DNA of 64,000 bases from Paludibacteraceae bacterium (GTDB taxonomy: Bacteria; Bacteroidota; Bacteroidia; Bacteroidales; Paludibacteraceae). Location of the stretch: assembly GCA_028694915.1 (NCBI GenBank), contig JAQVJY010000004.1, forward strand, positions 1-64,000, read 5' to 3'. The notes below the pieces were generated by a model. It was not told the DNA's origin. It made no database searches and was given only the letters and a program-made list of their open reading frames with translations. Below, in pieces: positions 19,857 through 28,181 of this stretch; the first letter of the stretch is position 1; every line of letters starts with the position of its first letter. Both the position numbers and the translations under genes were made by a program.

Positions 19857-20821
19857 GTATAAAAATCATTACATATTTTTCCACTAGCATCCTCACCTAA
19901 GCCAAAATAACCTTGCCCATTGATAGAAAATGCTATCATATTCTCGCGACCTCCTTGTGGTAAACGTCCACGCAAAAGCCATTTATCTGCCGCTACATCA
20001 TATTCCAATAAATCATCAAACAAAAAACCAGTCGTCAACGATCCGCCAAAATGACGTCCGCCTAACACAAAAATGCGCTCATCGACTGCTGTTGCTGAGG
20101 CGAACATGCGTCCAGCACCAGGAATATGAGCACGTTTACTCCACGTCGTACTTTCTGGATAAAATTCCCACCAATCATTCATATTGGTGGTATTATAACC
20201 TGTTCCGGCGAAATAACGTGCGCCATTACTACAACCCACAGCACCAGCCCGTCCATAAGCCGACGAATCGTCACAGCGAGTCCATTTATCTGTTTGCGTA
20301 TCATACGCATATACATCGTGCGTAAAACCATCAAAAAAGCCAAACGCCACAAAAATACGTTTCCCAAAAACAAACGAAACGGCTACATCCGTGTTATGTG
20401 AAGGGAAATCGGCACAACGTGTCCACGTGGTAGTTTGTAAATCGTAACGCCAAAAATCACGGCGATAAGCACTATCAACATAAACATGACCATTATAACC
20501 AAGTCCCACATAAGCCGAACCATCGACCACTTCGGAAATAGCTTTTACGCGACCAGTAAACGGTACCGAATCCAACTCTGCCCAATTGTCAGTCAGTGGA
20601 TTATACATCCAAAAATCACGTAGGGTTTTATTATTAGCCGAACGACCAGAGAGAACATACGCTTTCCCATCCGCCACAAAGGAAGCAGCCGAAGCTCGGC
20701 CCGTAGGAAGAGGCTGCTTTTGTACGAACACAACTGGCTCAGTAGGTTCAGGCAAAGCCTCACAACCAACTGCCAAAAATGCTATAAAACCGAGCAATAA
20801 GCTACTTAAATGATAGCGCAT
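19844..20821 (-). CDS. Kelch-repeat lipoprotein
   Basis: A 325-residue lipoprotein: signal peptide with lipobox LAVGC near residue 19, then about six kelch repeats of roughly 50 residues, each with a hydrophobic strand, GG or GF/GL turn, and a Y-x5-W pair (for example YNPLTDNWAEL, YDLQTTTWTRC, YDTQTDKWTRC, FYPESTTWSKR, YDVAADKWLLR). This predicts a six-bladed beta propeller on the periplasmic or outer surface. It is the first gene of the eight-gene polysaccharide operon and has its own TAnnTTTG promoter. It might bind a sugar or scaffold the Wzi-like barrel encoded next; enzymatic roles such as mutarotase are possible but not shown. Confidence 0.88.
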   Translation of the reverse strand: MRYHLSSLLLGFIAFLAVGCEALPEPTEPVVFVQKQPLPTGRASAASFVADGKAYVLSGRSANNKTLRDFWMYNPLTDNWAELDSVPFTGRVKAISEVVDGSAYVGLGYNGHVYVDSAYRRDFWRYDLQTTTWTRCADFPSHNTDVAVSFVFGKRIFVAFGFFDGFTHDVYAYDTQTDKWTRCDDSSAYGRAGAVGCSNGARYFAGTGYNTTNMNDWWEFYPESTTWSKRAHIPGAGRMFASATAVDERIFVLGGRHFGGSLTTGFLFDDLLEYDVAADKWLLRGRLPQGGRENMIAFSINGQGYFGLGEDASGKICNDFYTWHD

Positions 20822-20863
20822 TGGGATGAACTATGAATTAAAATATTAAAGTCCTTTAGTGTG

Positions 20864-20871
20864 CAAAGTTA
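20864..20871 (-). promoter_or_regulatory. -7 promoter element of the polysaccharide operon
   Basis: Minus-strand TAACTTTG, an exact TAnnTTTG match, 43 bases before the kelch gene start. No clear -33 element. Confidence 0.6.
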
Positions 20872-20992
20872 CACAATTTTTCGACACACTATACGTTTCA
20901 TACAAGCTTCTATAACGTTTAGATAAACAATATATTAGAGGATACTGAAAACCTTTTTCAAAACAATGCAATAAATACATCTATCTTTTTAG

Positions 20993-21000
20993 TATCTTTG
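20993..21000 (+). promoter_or_regulatory. -7 promoter element of the FKBP pair
   Basis: TATCTTTG, exact TAnnTTTG, 26 bases before the ATG at 21027. Confidence 0.6.
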
Positions 21001-21026
21001 CGAACATTTTTAAAAACAAATAGTAT

Positions 21027-21623
21027 ATGGATAAATTAAGTTATGCGCTCGGCTTGAGTTTTGGTCAAAGTTTACGTCAAAACGATATAAAGGGAATTGA
21101 TTACAACTCATTTGCGAAAGGCATTGAAGCTATGTGCGAAGGCACTCGACCAGAATTGTCAGTACAAGAAGCTCAAGAACTCTTAAACGAGTATTTTACA
21201 AAAAAAGAAACTGAAAAAGAACAAGCTACTGCAGGATTACGCCAAGAAGGCGAAGCATTTTTAGCCGAAAATGCTAAACGTGCAGAAGTAAAAGTAACCG
21301 AAAGTGGGTTACAATATGAAATTATAACTGACGGGAAAGGTGCCAAACCGACAGCTTCAGACCGCGTAAAAGTACATTATCATGGCACATTAATTAATGG
21401 TACAGTTTTTGACAGTTCTGTAATGCGCAACGAGCCTGCCACATTTGGCGTAACACAAGTTATTGCTGGTTGGGTGGAAGCATTGCAATTGATGACTGTA
21501 GGATCAAAATGGAAATTATACATTCCTAGCGATTTAGCCTATGGCGCACATGGTGCTGGTGATGCTATCAAGCCACACACAGCCTTAATTTTTGAAGTAG
21601 AATTACTCGATATTATTAAATAA
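21027..21623 (+). CDS. FKBP-type peptidyl-prolyl isomerase, cytoplasmic
   Basis: A 198-residue proline isomerase of the FkpA/Mip type. Residues 1-80 form an alpha-helical dimerisation domain (SYALGLSFGQSLRQ, FAKGIEAMCEG); residues 90-198 form the FKBP domain with the active-site strands [18 protein letters not shown], the GWVEALQLM stretch and the IPSDLAYG loop. No signal peptide is present, unlike the next gene, so this copy stays in the cytoplasm. It lies 19 bases before a lipoprotein paralogue with the same architecture, and both appear to be transcribed together from the TAnnTTTG promoter. Confidence 0.93.
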   Translation: MDKLSYALGLSFGQSLRQNDIKGIDYNSFAKGIEAMCEGTRPELSVQEAQELLNEYFTKKETEKEQATAGLRQEGEAFLAENAKRAEVKVTESGLQYEIITDGKGAKPTASDRVKVHYHGTLINGTVFDSSVMRNEPATFGVTQVIAGWVEALQLMTVGSKWKLYIPSDLAYGAHGAGDAIKPHTALIFEVELLDIIK

Positions 21624-21642
21624 TTAATCAATTTTTGTGAAC

Positions 21643-22512
21643 ATGAAAAAATTTATTTTGAGTGTTGCTGCCTTAGCAGCTATCACTATGGGGTTTTCTT
21701 CTTGCAATAACACCCCAAAAGCAGAATTAAAAAGCGAAACTGACTCTTTGGCTTATTCTTATGGTATGACTACATCACGTGGTTTAAAAGAGTATTTAGT
21801 TCGTTTAGAAGTTGACACAACCAAAAACATGGACGCTTTCATCAAAGGTTTCTTAAAAGCTACCAAAGATATGAGCGACGAAGAAAAAGCTGAAATGGTT
21901 GGTGCTCAAATTGGTCAACAAGTGATGGACCAAATGATGCCTCATTTCGAAAGCCTTGTTCAGGATGGCGACACAACTAAAGTATTTAACAAAAACGACT
22001 ATTTGGCAGGATTTGTAGCTGGCGTTATGGACGACTCTAAAGTTATGACCGCTGAAGAAGCTGCTACTTATGCTGAAACCGTTCAAAATCGTATGGTATC
22101 AGAAAAAGCTGCTGCTAAATACGGCGACTACCGCAAAGCAAACGAAGCTTTCTTAGCTGAAAATACAAAAAAAGCAGGCGTTACAACTACTGCTAGTGGT
22201 TTACAATACGAAGTTTTAACAGCTGGCACAGGCATTAAACCTACCGCTGCAAGCGTTGTAAAAGTACACTACCACGGAACTTTAATTGATGGTACTGTTT
22301 TTGACAGTTCTGTTGAACGTAAAGAACCTGCTACATTTGGCGTAAGCGAAGTAATCAAAGGTTGGACAGAAGCATTACAATTGATGCCTGTAGGCTCAAA
22401 ATGGAGACTTTACATTCCACAAGAATTGGCTTATGGTCCTGCAGAACAAGGTACTATCAAACCTTTCTCAACCTTAATTTTTGATGTTGAATTAATCAGC
22501 ATCGAAAAATAA
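21643..22512 (+). CDS. FKBP-type peptidyl-prolyl isomerase lipoprotein
   Basis: A 289-residue lipoprotein isomerase. I chose the ATG at 21643, not the GTG at 21637, since it starts [21 protein letters not shown] with lipobox FSSC. The N-terminal helical domain is longer than in the cytoplasmic copy and contains [14 protein letters not shown]; the C-terminal FKBP domain repeats almost the same active-site motifs ([38 protein letters not shown]). It is thus a tandem duplicate that acquired an export signal and would assist folding in the periplasm. A perfect hairpin terminator follows. Confidence 0.94.
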   Translation: MKKFILSVAALAAITMGFSSCNNTPKAELKSETDSLAYSYGMTTSRGLKEYLVRLEVDTTKNMDAFIKGFLKATKDMSDEEKAEMVGAQIGQQVMDQMMPHFESLVQDGDTTKVFNKNDYLAGFVAGVMDDSKVMTAEEAATYAETVQNRMVSEKAAAKYGDYRKANEAFLAENTKKAGVTTTASGLQYEVLTAGTGIKPTAASVVKVHYHGTLIDGTVFDSSVERKEPATFGVSEVIKGWTEALQLMPVGSKWRLYIPQELAYGPAEQGTIKPFSTLIFDVELISIEK

Positions 22513-22534
22513 GTATAAACAAATTCACTATATA

Positions 22535-22573
22535 AAAAATACCATCTCCAAAATTTTGGAGATGGTATTTTTT
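22535..22573 (+). terminator. Intrinsic terminator after the FKBP lipoprotein gene
   Basis: ATACCATCTCC (22540-22550) and GGAGATGGTAT (22558-22568) pair around a self-complementary AAATTTT loop, with A and T runs outside. Confidence 0.9.
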
Positions 22574-22657
22574 ATTAAATGTACCGTCCATGATAGCAAG
22601 CTGCATAATACTTAGACTTCAATATCCATTAACGTCACTAAATCTTTGAGTCGATAA

Positions 22658-23125
22658 TTAATGAGCTATTTTTACAAGATTGATAAGATTACCACTCTCT
22701 TGCTCAATTTGCAGATAATCATATGTACCTGTAGGTCTATGGATTATTCCAAAAGTTTTATAATTGCCAGAATCCTCAACCTTTAATTGCAGAACAGAAT
22801 CATTTTTAATACGATAACTAAATGGTATAAATGGTGACGTTTCCTCATCACTACTAAAGCTACGAGCTAAATCCATAGCCCACCCACTTAATTCTATTGC
22901 ACCTTTATTGTCGTCATAAAAAGCAAAATTGACATCTACTCCTAGAACAAAAAGTTTACCAAGTCCATTAAGGAAATCACTGTCATCTGGATTTTCAATT
23001 TGTTTTGCTAATCCTGAGGTATCCATTTTGTACCTTCCTATCAAATCTGTACTATTTATTGTTCTACTATTATTACATGCAAATAGCGAACAAGCGATTA
23101 GAACCGTAAGCAATATTTTTTTCAT
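22658..23125 (-). CDS. Small lipoprotein, unknown function
   Basis: A 155-residue lipoprotein. I set the start at the ATG of MKKILLTVLIACSLFAC (23125), which gives a clean signal peptide and lipobox LFAC; the longer frame to 23170 adds an implausible tail through the terminator hairpin. After the Cys there is a polar linker and then a beta-rich body with YRIKNDSVLQL and GTYDYLQIEQES, the pattern of small ligand-binding or structural lipoproteins, but no named family. A hairpin at 23153-23189 separates it from the TM2 gene upstream, so it may depend on read-through or have its own weak promoter. Confidence 0.75.
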   Translation of the reverse strand: MKKILLTVLIACSLFACNNSRTINSTDLIGRYKMDTSGLAKQIENPDDSDFLNGLGKLFVLGVDVNFAFYDDNKGAIELSGWAMDLARSFSSDEETSPFIPFSYRIKNDSVLQLKVEDSGNYKTFGIIHRPTGTYDYLQIEQESGNLINLVKIAH

Positions 23126-23152
23126 CTTTTCTTGTATTAGAATTATGGTAAT

Positions 23153-23189
23153 AAAACTCTGCCAAATCAAATGAATTTGGCAGAGTTTT
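23153..23189 (-). terminator. Hairpin terminator after the TM2 gene
   Basis: AAAACTCTGCCAAAT (23153-23167) pairs with ATTTGGCAGAGTTTT (23175-23189), loop of seven. On the minus strand it lies eight bases past the TM2 stop codon and ends in a U run of four. Confidence 0.75.
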
Positions 23190-23196
23190 CAAAATA

Positions 23197-23460
23197 TTAT
23201 TTTTTCTCCACTTGTTGAGAGGTTTGTTTTGCGTTTGCCATAGCCGCAGTACGTATGGTTTTAAGTTCTTGATTTGTGTTATACTGTTCAACTTTACCAC
23301 CAAGTGTAAACAAGTCGATTAGTGAACCAATACCAAACAAACCACCTGTAAAAATCCAAATAATTCCAGTTCCAATTTTACCCAAATAAAAACGATGAAT
23401 TCCTAACCATCCAAAAATACTTATAAGCCATAATAAATAGGCAACTCCTTTTGATTTCAT
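23197..23460 (-). CDS. TM2 domain protein
   Basis: An 87-residue membrane protein with the TM2 layout: two hydrophobic helices (about residues 6-24 and 32-55) joined by GIHRFYLGKIGTG, followed by a GSLIDLFTL turn and a polar tail. I used the ATG at 23460 (MKSKGVAYLL); the longer frame begins at a non-ATG codon. TM2 proteins are common in bacteria and their function is mostly unknown. It is transcribed away from the rod-RNA region at 23548-23724, and its upstream leader would include that sequence if transcription starts beyond it. Confidence 0.85.
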   Translation of the reverse strand: MKSKGVAYLLWLISIFGWLGIHRFYLGKIGTGIIWIFTGGLFGIGSLIDLFTLGGKVEQYNTNQELKTIRTAAMANAKQTSQQVEKK

Positions 23461-23547
23461 AATATTGTTTAATTTAATTCTACTCACTTAAATATTCGGC
23501 AGAGTAGCTAATCCGTTAAATAGTTCCTTACATAATATACAGACATA

Positions 23548-23724
23548 AAGAAAGCGTGGAACTTTGCCTGTCTATTTGTTTCTTGTGGTCCTAGGAATAC
23601 CATTACACCAAATATAAAGTAAAGCCCACGCTATAACACGTGAGCATCAGACTTTACATTCTTGGTGTTTTGTTTGAAATTTCCTAGGTTTCAAGAAACA
23701 AGAAGTAAGCTAACGCTTTTTTTT
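23548..23724 (+). ncRNA. Rod-shaped structured RNA candidate (6S-like architecture)
   Basis: A series of nested perfect helices: AAAGCGT (23551-23557) with ACGCTTT (23713-23719); TTGTTTCTTG (23576-23585) with CAAGAAACAA (23692-23701); CCTAGGAA (23590-23597) with TTCCTAGG (23681-23688); ACACCAA (23605-23611) with TTGGTGT (23662-23668); GTAAAG (23619-23624) with CTTTAC (23652-23657); and a terminal CACG/CGTG. The largest internal loop has 7 and 12 bases. On the plus strand the outer helix runs into eight T, like a terminator. GAACTTTG at 23559-23566 is one base off TAnnTTTG and could start a shorter 150-base form. No coding frame fits. It could instead be the leader of the TM2 gene on the minus strand, or a small palindromic element. 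Confidence 0.6.
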
Positions 23725-23825
23725 ATTTAAAATGTCTGCACCAACTGTGCTGTTTTATTTCATAGGCAAATTGATTATATCAAGTTGATAGATTTTACAA
23801 ATATAAATATTTTTTCACAACAAAC

Positions 23826-23862
23826 AAAAAAACGCATAAAAACAAATTTAATGCGTTTTTCT
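23826..23862 (-). terminator. Terminator of the fumarase gene
   Basis: AAAAACGCAT (23828-23837) pairs with ATGCGTTTTT (23851-23860); loop of 13; T-rich on either strand, sited 17 bases past the fumarase stop. Confidence 0.75.
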
Positions 23863-23878
23863 TGTCTAAATTGCTCTT

Positions 23879-25513
23879 TTATTTACGAGCGCAAACTGGC
23901 TGTAATTGTTTGAAGAAATCATTTCCTTTATCATCCACAAGGATGAATGCAGGAAAATCAACCACCTCAATTTTCCAAATAGCTTCCATACCCAACTCTG
24001 GATATTCAACACATTCTATCGATTTAATGTTGTTTTGAGCCAAAATAGCTGCTGGCCCACCAATAGAACCAAGGTAAAAACCGCCATGTTTTTTACAAGC
24101 ATCTGTTACTTGTTGACTGCGATTACCTTTTGCCAGCATAATCATGCTTCCACCATGACTTTGGAATAAATCCACATACGAATCCATACGACCAGCCGTA
24201 GTTGGTCCCATAGAACCACATGCCATACCGGCAGGCGTTTTAGCAGGACCAGCATAATAAATCGGATGATCTTTCAAATACTGTGGCATAGCTTCACCAC
24301 GATCCAAACGTTCTTTGATTTTGGCATGAGCTATATCACGTCCAACAATAATGGTTCCGTTCAACGATAAACGTGTAGAAACTGGATATTTGGTCAATTC
24401 TTTTAAAATATCAGCCATTGGTTGATTCAAATTCACTTTTACTGCATCGCCTTCACCTTCGTTTCTCAATTCTTCAGGAATTAAGCTTGCTGGATTATCG
24501 TCCATTTTTTCAATCCAAATACCATCTTTATTGATTTTACATTTGATATTACGGTCGGCCGAGCAACTCACACCCATGCCCACTGGACAGCTAGCACCGT
24601 GACGAGGTAAACGTACAATACGAATATCGTGTGCCAAATATTTGCCACCAAATTGAGCACCTAAGCCAATTTTATAGGACTCTTCTAACACCTGTTTTTC
24701 TAATTCAATATCGCGGAAAGCACGACCATATTCATTACCAGTGGTTGGCAATTCGTCATAATAATGCGTAGAAGCTAATTTTACAGTCAATAGATTTTTT
24801 TCGGCTGACGTACCTCCAATACAAAAGGCAATATGATATGGTGGACAAGCTGCCGTTCCCAATGTCTTAATTTTTTCAATCAAGAAAGGAACTAATGTAT
24901 CTGGATTTAATAACGCTTTAGTTTCTTGGTACAAATACGTCTTATTGGCAGAGCCACCACCTTTAGTGACACACAAAAATTTGTACTCCATACCTTCAGT
25001 AGCCTCAATATCAATTTGGGCAGGCAAATTACATTTGGTATTCACCTCATCGTACATATTGAGTGGTGCATTTTGCGAATAGCGCAAATTTTCTTCGGTG
25101 TAAGTTTTAAAAACACCTAACGATAAAGCTTCCTCGTCGCAATAACCCGTCCACACGTGCTGTCCTTTTTCGCCATGAATAATAGCGGTACCAGTATCTT
25201 GGCACAATGGTAATTTACCCTTAACTGACACGTCTGCATTACGCAACATCGTTAAAGCCACGTATTTATCATTATCACTTGCTTCCGGATCTTTTAAAAT
25301 TTTAGCGACTTGCTCATTGTGCGAACGACGTAATAAGAAGGAAACATCGCGAAAAGCAGCATTAGCCATTTGAGTCAATCCTTCTTTTTGAATTTTCAAA
25401 ATAGGTTGACCTTCAAATTCACTCACCGAGACATAGTCTTTGGTTAATAAATAATACTCTGTTTTGTCCTCACCTAGAGGGAACGGATGTTGATAATGAA
25501 ATTCTGTTGCCAT
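23879..25513 (-). CDS. Fumarate hydratase, class I (4Fe-4S)
   Basis: Interconverts fumarate and malate. The 544-residue length is that of class I, single-chain fumarases, with the alpha part in residues 1-330 and the beta part after. Cysteines that would hold the 4Fe-4S cluster are visible at [18 protein letters not shown] and SCPVGMG; the beta part has [20 protein letters not shown] and PEAIWKIEV-like ending. Class I enzymes are oxygen-sensitive, which suits an anaerobe running fumarate-linked metabolism. It stands alone, divergent from an acyl-CoA ligase gene across 308 bases, with a terminator downstream. Confidence 0.95.
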   Translation of the reverse strand: MATEFHYQHPFPLGEDKTEYYLLTKDYVSVSEFEGQPILKIQKEGLTQMANAAFRDVSFLLRRSHNEQVAKILKDPEASDNDKYVALTMLRNADVSVKGKLPLCQDTGTAIIHGEKGQHVWTGYCDEEALSLGVFKTYTEENLRYSQNAPLNMYDEVNTKCNLPAQIDIEATEGMEYKFLCVTKGGGSANKTYLYQETKALLNPDTLVPFLIEKIKTLGTAACPPYHIAFCIGGTSAEKNLLTVKLASTHYYDELPTTGNEYGRAFRDIELEKQVLEESYKIGLGAQFGGKYLAHDIRIVRLPRHGASCPVGMGVSCSADRNIKCKINKDGIWIEKMDDNPASLIPEELRNEGEGDAVKVNLNQPMADILKELTKYPVSTRLSLNGTIIVGRDIAHAKIKERLDRGEAMPQYLKDHPIYYAGPAKTPAGMACGSMGPTTAGRMDSYVDLFQSHGGSMIMLAKGNRSQQVTDACKKHGGFYLGSIGGPAAILAQNNIKSIECVEYPELGMEAIWKIEVVDFPAFILVDDKGNDFFKQLQPVCARK

Positions 25514-25764
25514 ATTTTTGAGATTATAAATGATTTTAATTTGAGTGGTAAAATTACAATTTTTTCTCGAATAATATAGACAAAAAATACCTCAAAACTG
25601 AGTTTTATAATTCTAGACCATTAAAAACCGTCCTATAAACCAAATTACTTAAAATTTCTACCCCTTGGATAGGGAATTGACCCCTATAAATGATTTTTCA
25701 TACCATTATACTACTTTTCACCTATTTACCAATCAAACTGATTGTCAAAAGTGCTAACAAATTG
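25514..25764. other. Divergent intergenic region, fumarase/acyl-CoA ligase
   Basis: AT-rich spacer between two divergent genes. It contains one inverted repeat, ATAGGG-N7-CCCTAT (25669-25687), that could be an operator. No coding frame, riboswitch or other structure seen. Confidence 0.5.
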
Positions 25765-25772
25765 TATCTTTG
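25765..25772 (+). promoter_or_regulatory. -7 promoter element of the acyl-CoA ligase gene
   Basis: TATCTTTG, exact TAnnTTTG; ATTG at 25741-25744 lies 20 bases upstream as a near -33 element. It falls inside the longest open frame, which shows that the earlier start at 25690 is not used. Confidence 0.65.
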
Positions 25773-25821
25773 TGTTTTAACTTATAAAACAATTCGATTT
25801 TTCATTATTAAATTGGTAACA

Positions 25822-27477
25822 ATGGCAGCACCAACCAAACATTTTCTCTCGTACCTAGAAACATCCATCAAACAGAATGCAAATTGTCCCGCACTAAGCG
25901 ACTATGATGGAGAGTTAACCTACACGTATGCGCAAATGGCGGAAAAAATAGCACGTCTACACGTACTATTCAGCACAAGTGGACTCCGAAAAGGCGACAA
26001 AGTAGCTATATGTGGACGTAACAGCGCTCACTGGGCTATTAGTTTTTTGGCAGTAACCAGTTACGAAGCTATAGCAGTTTCCATCCTTCCTGATTTTCAA
26101 CCAGAAAGCATCCATGCATTGGTAAATCACTCTGATGCCAAATGCTTATTTGTGGGACCTGTGGTTTGGAATGCGATAGACGTTAATGCGATGCCAACAC
26201 TTGGCGGTATCATCTCAATGAATCAATTTGAATTATTAGAGTCACGTACCGATAAATTGACACACGCCTACAATAATTGGGAGAACGCGTTCAACGAACA
26301 ATATCCAAAAGGATTTTTGGCTTTGGAAGTGACTTATCCACAAAATAATCTCGACGAACCAGCTTTAATCAATTATACTTCGGGTACTACAAGCGACCCT
26401 AAAGGTGTAGTATTAAGTTATCGCAGCATTAGCTCTAATGTTCAATTTGGACAAGATCGCATACCAAACAAAGCTGGCTGGAGTATGATTTCAATGCTAC
26501 CACTAGCACACATGTTTGGGCTTACCTTTGAGTTTGTTTATCAATTAGCCGGCGGCTGCCATGTTTACTTTCTGAGCAAAACGCCATCGCCACAGGTACT
26601 TATGAAAGCATTTACCGATGTACATCCATACATGATTTTGACTGTGCCATTGGTTATTGAAAAGATTTTCAAAAAAACGATTTTCCCTGTTATTCACAAA
26701 CCCGTGATGCGTGTTTTGTGGTACACACCGTTTATCAAGAATGTAATTCGTAAAAAAGTACACGAAAAACTCATGGGTGCGTTTGGAGGCGAATTGCGTT
26801 ATTTGATTATTGGAGGTGCCGCTTTAAACCGAGAAGTGGAAAATTGTTTGAAAGCGATTAAATTCCCTTATACTGTAGGTTATGGAATGACCGAATGCGG
26901 TCCAATTCTGGGCTACGAAGATTGGGATGTATTTGAAAAACGTTCGTGTGGTAAAGCTGTACATCGTGTAGAAGTAAAAATTGATTCGGAAGACGAACAA
27001 AACAAGGTTGGCGAAATCTTAGTACGTGGCGACAACGTGATGAGTGGTTACTATAAAAATCCAGAAGCTACAGCAGCCATATTCACCGAAGATGGTTGGA
27101 TGCGTACTGGCGACTTAGGTGTAATCGATGCTAAAGGCAATATTTTTATTCGAGGACGTAATAAAAGTATGATTTTAGGGGCATCAGGACAAAATATTTA
27201 TCCTGAAGAGATTGAAGATAAACTTAACAATATGCCACATGTTATAGAATCTGTAGTTGTAGAACGTAACGGACAATTAACAGCACTCATTTATCCAGAT
27301 CTCGAAAGTTTTAAAACAGAAACAAACCATAAAACTATTGAAGAGCAAATGGAACAAAATCGACTACATGTGAATCGTTTACTACCAGGATTTTGTCACA
27401 TAAAAACAACAGAAATAGTGGATAAAGAGTTTGAAAAAACGCCAAAACGCAGCATTAAACGCTTCTTATATTCTTAA
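25822..27477 (+). CDS. Long-chain fatty acid-CoA ligase (AMP-binding enzyme)
   Basis: Activates fatty acids to acyl-CoA through acyl-adenylate. The 551-residue protein begins at the ATG of MAAPTKHFLSYL; a longer frame upstream spans the promoter and is rejected. ANL-superfamily motifs are in order: YTSGTTSDPKGV (A3), GYGMTECGP (A5), TGDLGVID (A7 region) and the C-terminal RGRNKSMILGASGQNIYPEE (A8 hinge). The final PKRSIKRFL has the catalytic Lys area. It resembles FadD-like enzymes widespread in Bacteroidota. It is monocistronic with its own promoter and terminator. Chain-length preference cannot be judged. Confidence 0.9.
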   Translation: MAAPTKHFLSYLETSIKQNANCPALSDYDGELTYTYAQMAEKIARLHVLFSTSGLRKGDKVAICGRNSAHWAISFLAVTSYEAIAVSILPDFQPESIHALVNHSDAKCLFVGPVVWNAIDVNAMPTLGGIISMNQFELLESRTDKLTHAYNNWENAFNEQYPKGFLALEVTYPQNNLDEPALINYTSGTTSDPKGVVLSYRSISSNVQFGQDRIPNKAGWSMISMLPLAHMFGLTFEFVYQLAGGCHVYFLSKTPSPQVLMKAFTDVHPYMILTVPLVIEKIFKKTIFPVIHKPVMRVLWYTPFIKNVIRKKVHEKLMGAFGGELRYLIIGGAALNREVENCLKAIKFPYTVGYGMTECGPILGYEDWDVFEKRSCGKAVHRVEVKIDSEDEQNKVGEILVRGDNVMSGYYKNPEATAAIFTEDGWMRTGDLGVIDAKGNIFIRGRNKSMILGASGQNIYPEEIEDKLNNMPHVIESVVVERNGQLTALIYPDLESFKTETNHKTIEEQMEQNRLHVNRLLPGFCHIKTTEIVDKEFEKTPKRSIKRFLYS

Positions 27478-27515
27478 ATAGGCTACAGAGCAAAACCATA
27501 AATGAAATTTTAAGT

Positions 27516-27553
27516 AAAATACTCAGTCAAACTAAAGTGACTGAGTATTTTTT
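27516..27553 (+). terminator. Intrinsic terminator after the acyl-CoA ligase gene
   Basis: AAAATACTCAGTCA (27516-27529) pairs perfectly with TGACTGAGTATTTT (27538-27551), loop of eight, then T run. Confidence 0.9.
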
Positions 27554-27725
27554 ATAAATGCGATAAAAAAACCTATATTAGCATTAGTTTTACACAAAAT
27601 ATGGCACGCTATTTGTTTATAAAAAAAGGTTTTGGGGTAAGTTTTACCTTATATTGATACACTTGTTTATTCGTTATATTTATTAACGCAGAACTGATAG
27701 TTCAGGGACGCACAAATTATCTTTT

Positions 27726-28100
27726 ATGAAAAAATTACATGTTTTTATCGCTGGTATTATTGGCTTATTCTTATTAACAGGATGTGCAGGTTCTAATCTA
27801 TCACAACACGTTAATAACGATGTGACGCAAACAAGCGTCGTTTTATCTCAAAACAATTATCGCATTGTTGGTGAAACATCAGGTACTTCAACTTCAACCT
27901 ACATTTTGGGTATTGGTGGTTTATCTAAAACTGCGTTAACTAGCAATTCACGCGCTGACATGTATGCTAATGCGCGCCTAAAAGATGGCCAAGCTATCAT
28001 TAATGTATCAACAACGGTATCATATAAAGTAATTGCTGGCCCTATTTATATGCAACGTATAGCAACTACTACTGGCTATATTATCGAGTTTGTGAAATAA
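27726..28100 (+). CDS. DUF6567 family lipoprotein
   Basis: A 124-residue lipoprotein: MKKLHVFIAGIIGLFLLTGC with lipobox LTGC at the Cys20, then a small body containing NNYRIVGETSG, YILGIGGLSKTAL, RADMYANARLKDGQAIIN and a C-terminal GPIYMQRIATTTGYIIEF strand. I recognise this order as the DUF6567/TRL-like group of Bacteroidota lipoproteins. Function unknown; likely periplasmic. Upstream, TATATTTA at 27676-27683 is one base from the -7 consensus. A long hairpin terminator, shared with the convergent trhA gene, follows. Confidence 0.82.
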   Translation: MKKLHVFIAGIIGLFLLTGCAGSNLSQHVNNDVTQTSVVLSQNNYRIVGETSGTSTSTYILGIGGLSKTALTSNSRADMYANARLKDGQAIINVSTTVSYKVIAGPIYMQRIATTTGYIIEFVK

Positions 28101-28119
28101 CTCTTTCGAACTATCTCAT

Positions 28120-28157
28120 AAAAATAGGGGACGCCAAATGGTGTCCCCTATTTTTAT
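28120..28157. terminator. Bidirectional terminator (DUF6567 gene and trhA)
   Basis: AAAAATAGGGGACGCC (28120-28135) pairs with GGTGTCCCCTATTTTT (28140-28155) with one G-T, loop of four; T runs on both strands. Confidence 0.9.
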
Positions 28158-28181
28158 ACTCATCATATGTATTACTTACAG

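Noticed and set aside
25690-25821. N-terminal extension of the acyl-CoA ligase
   Set aside because: The stretch contains the TATCTTTG promoter element and does not resemble the family; the ATG at 25822 gives the normal start.
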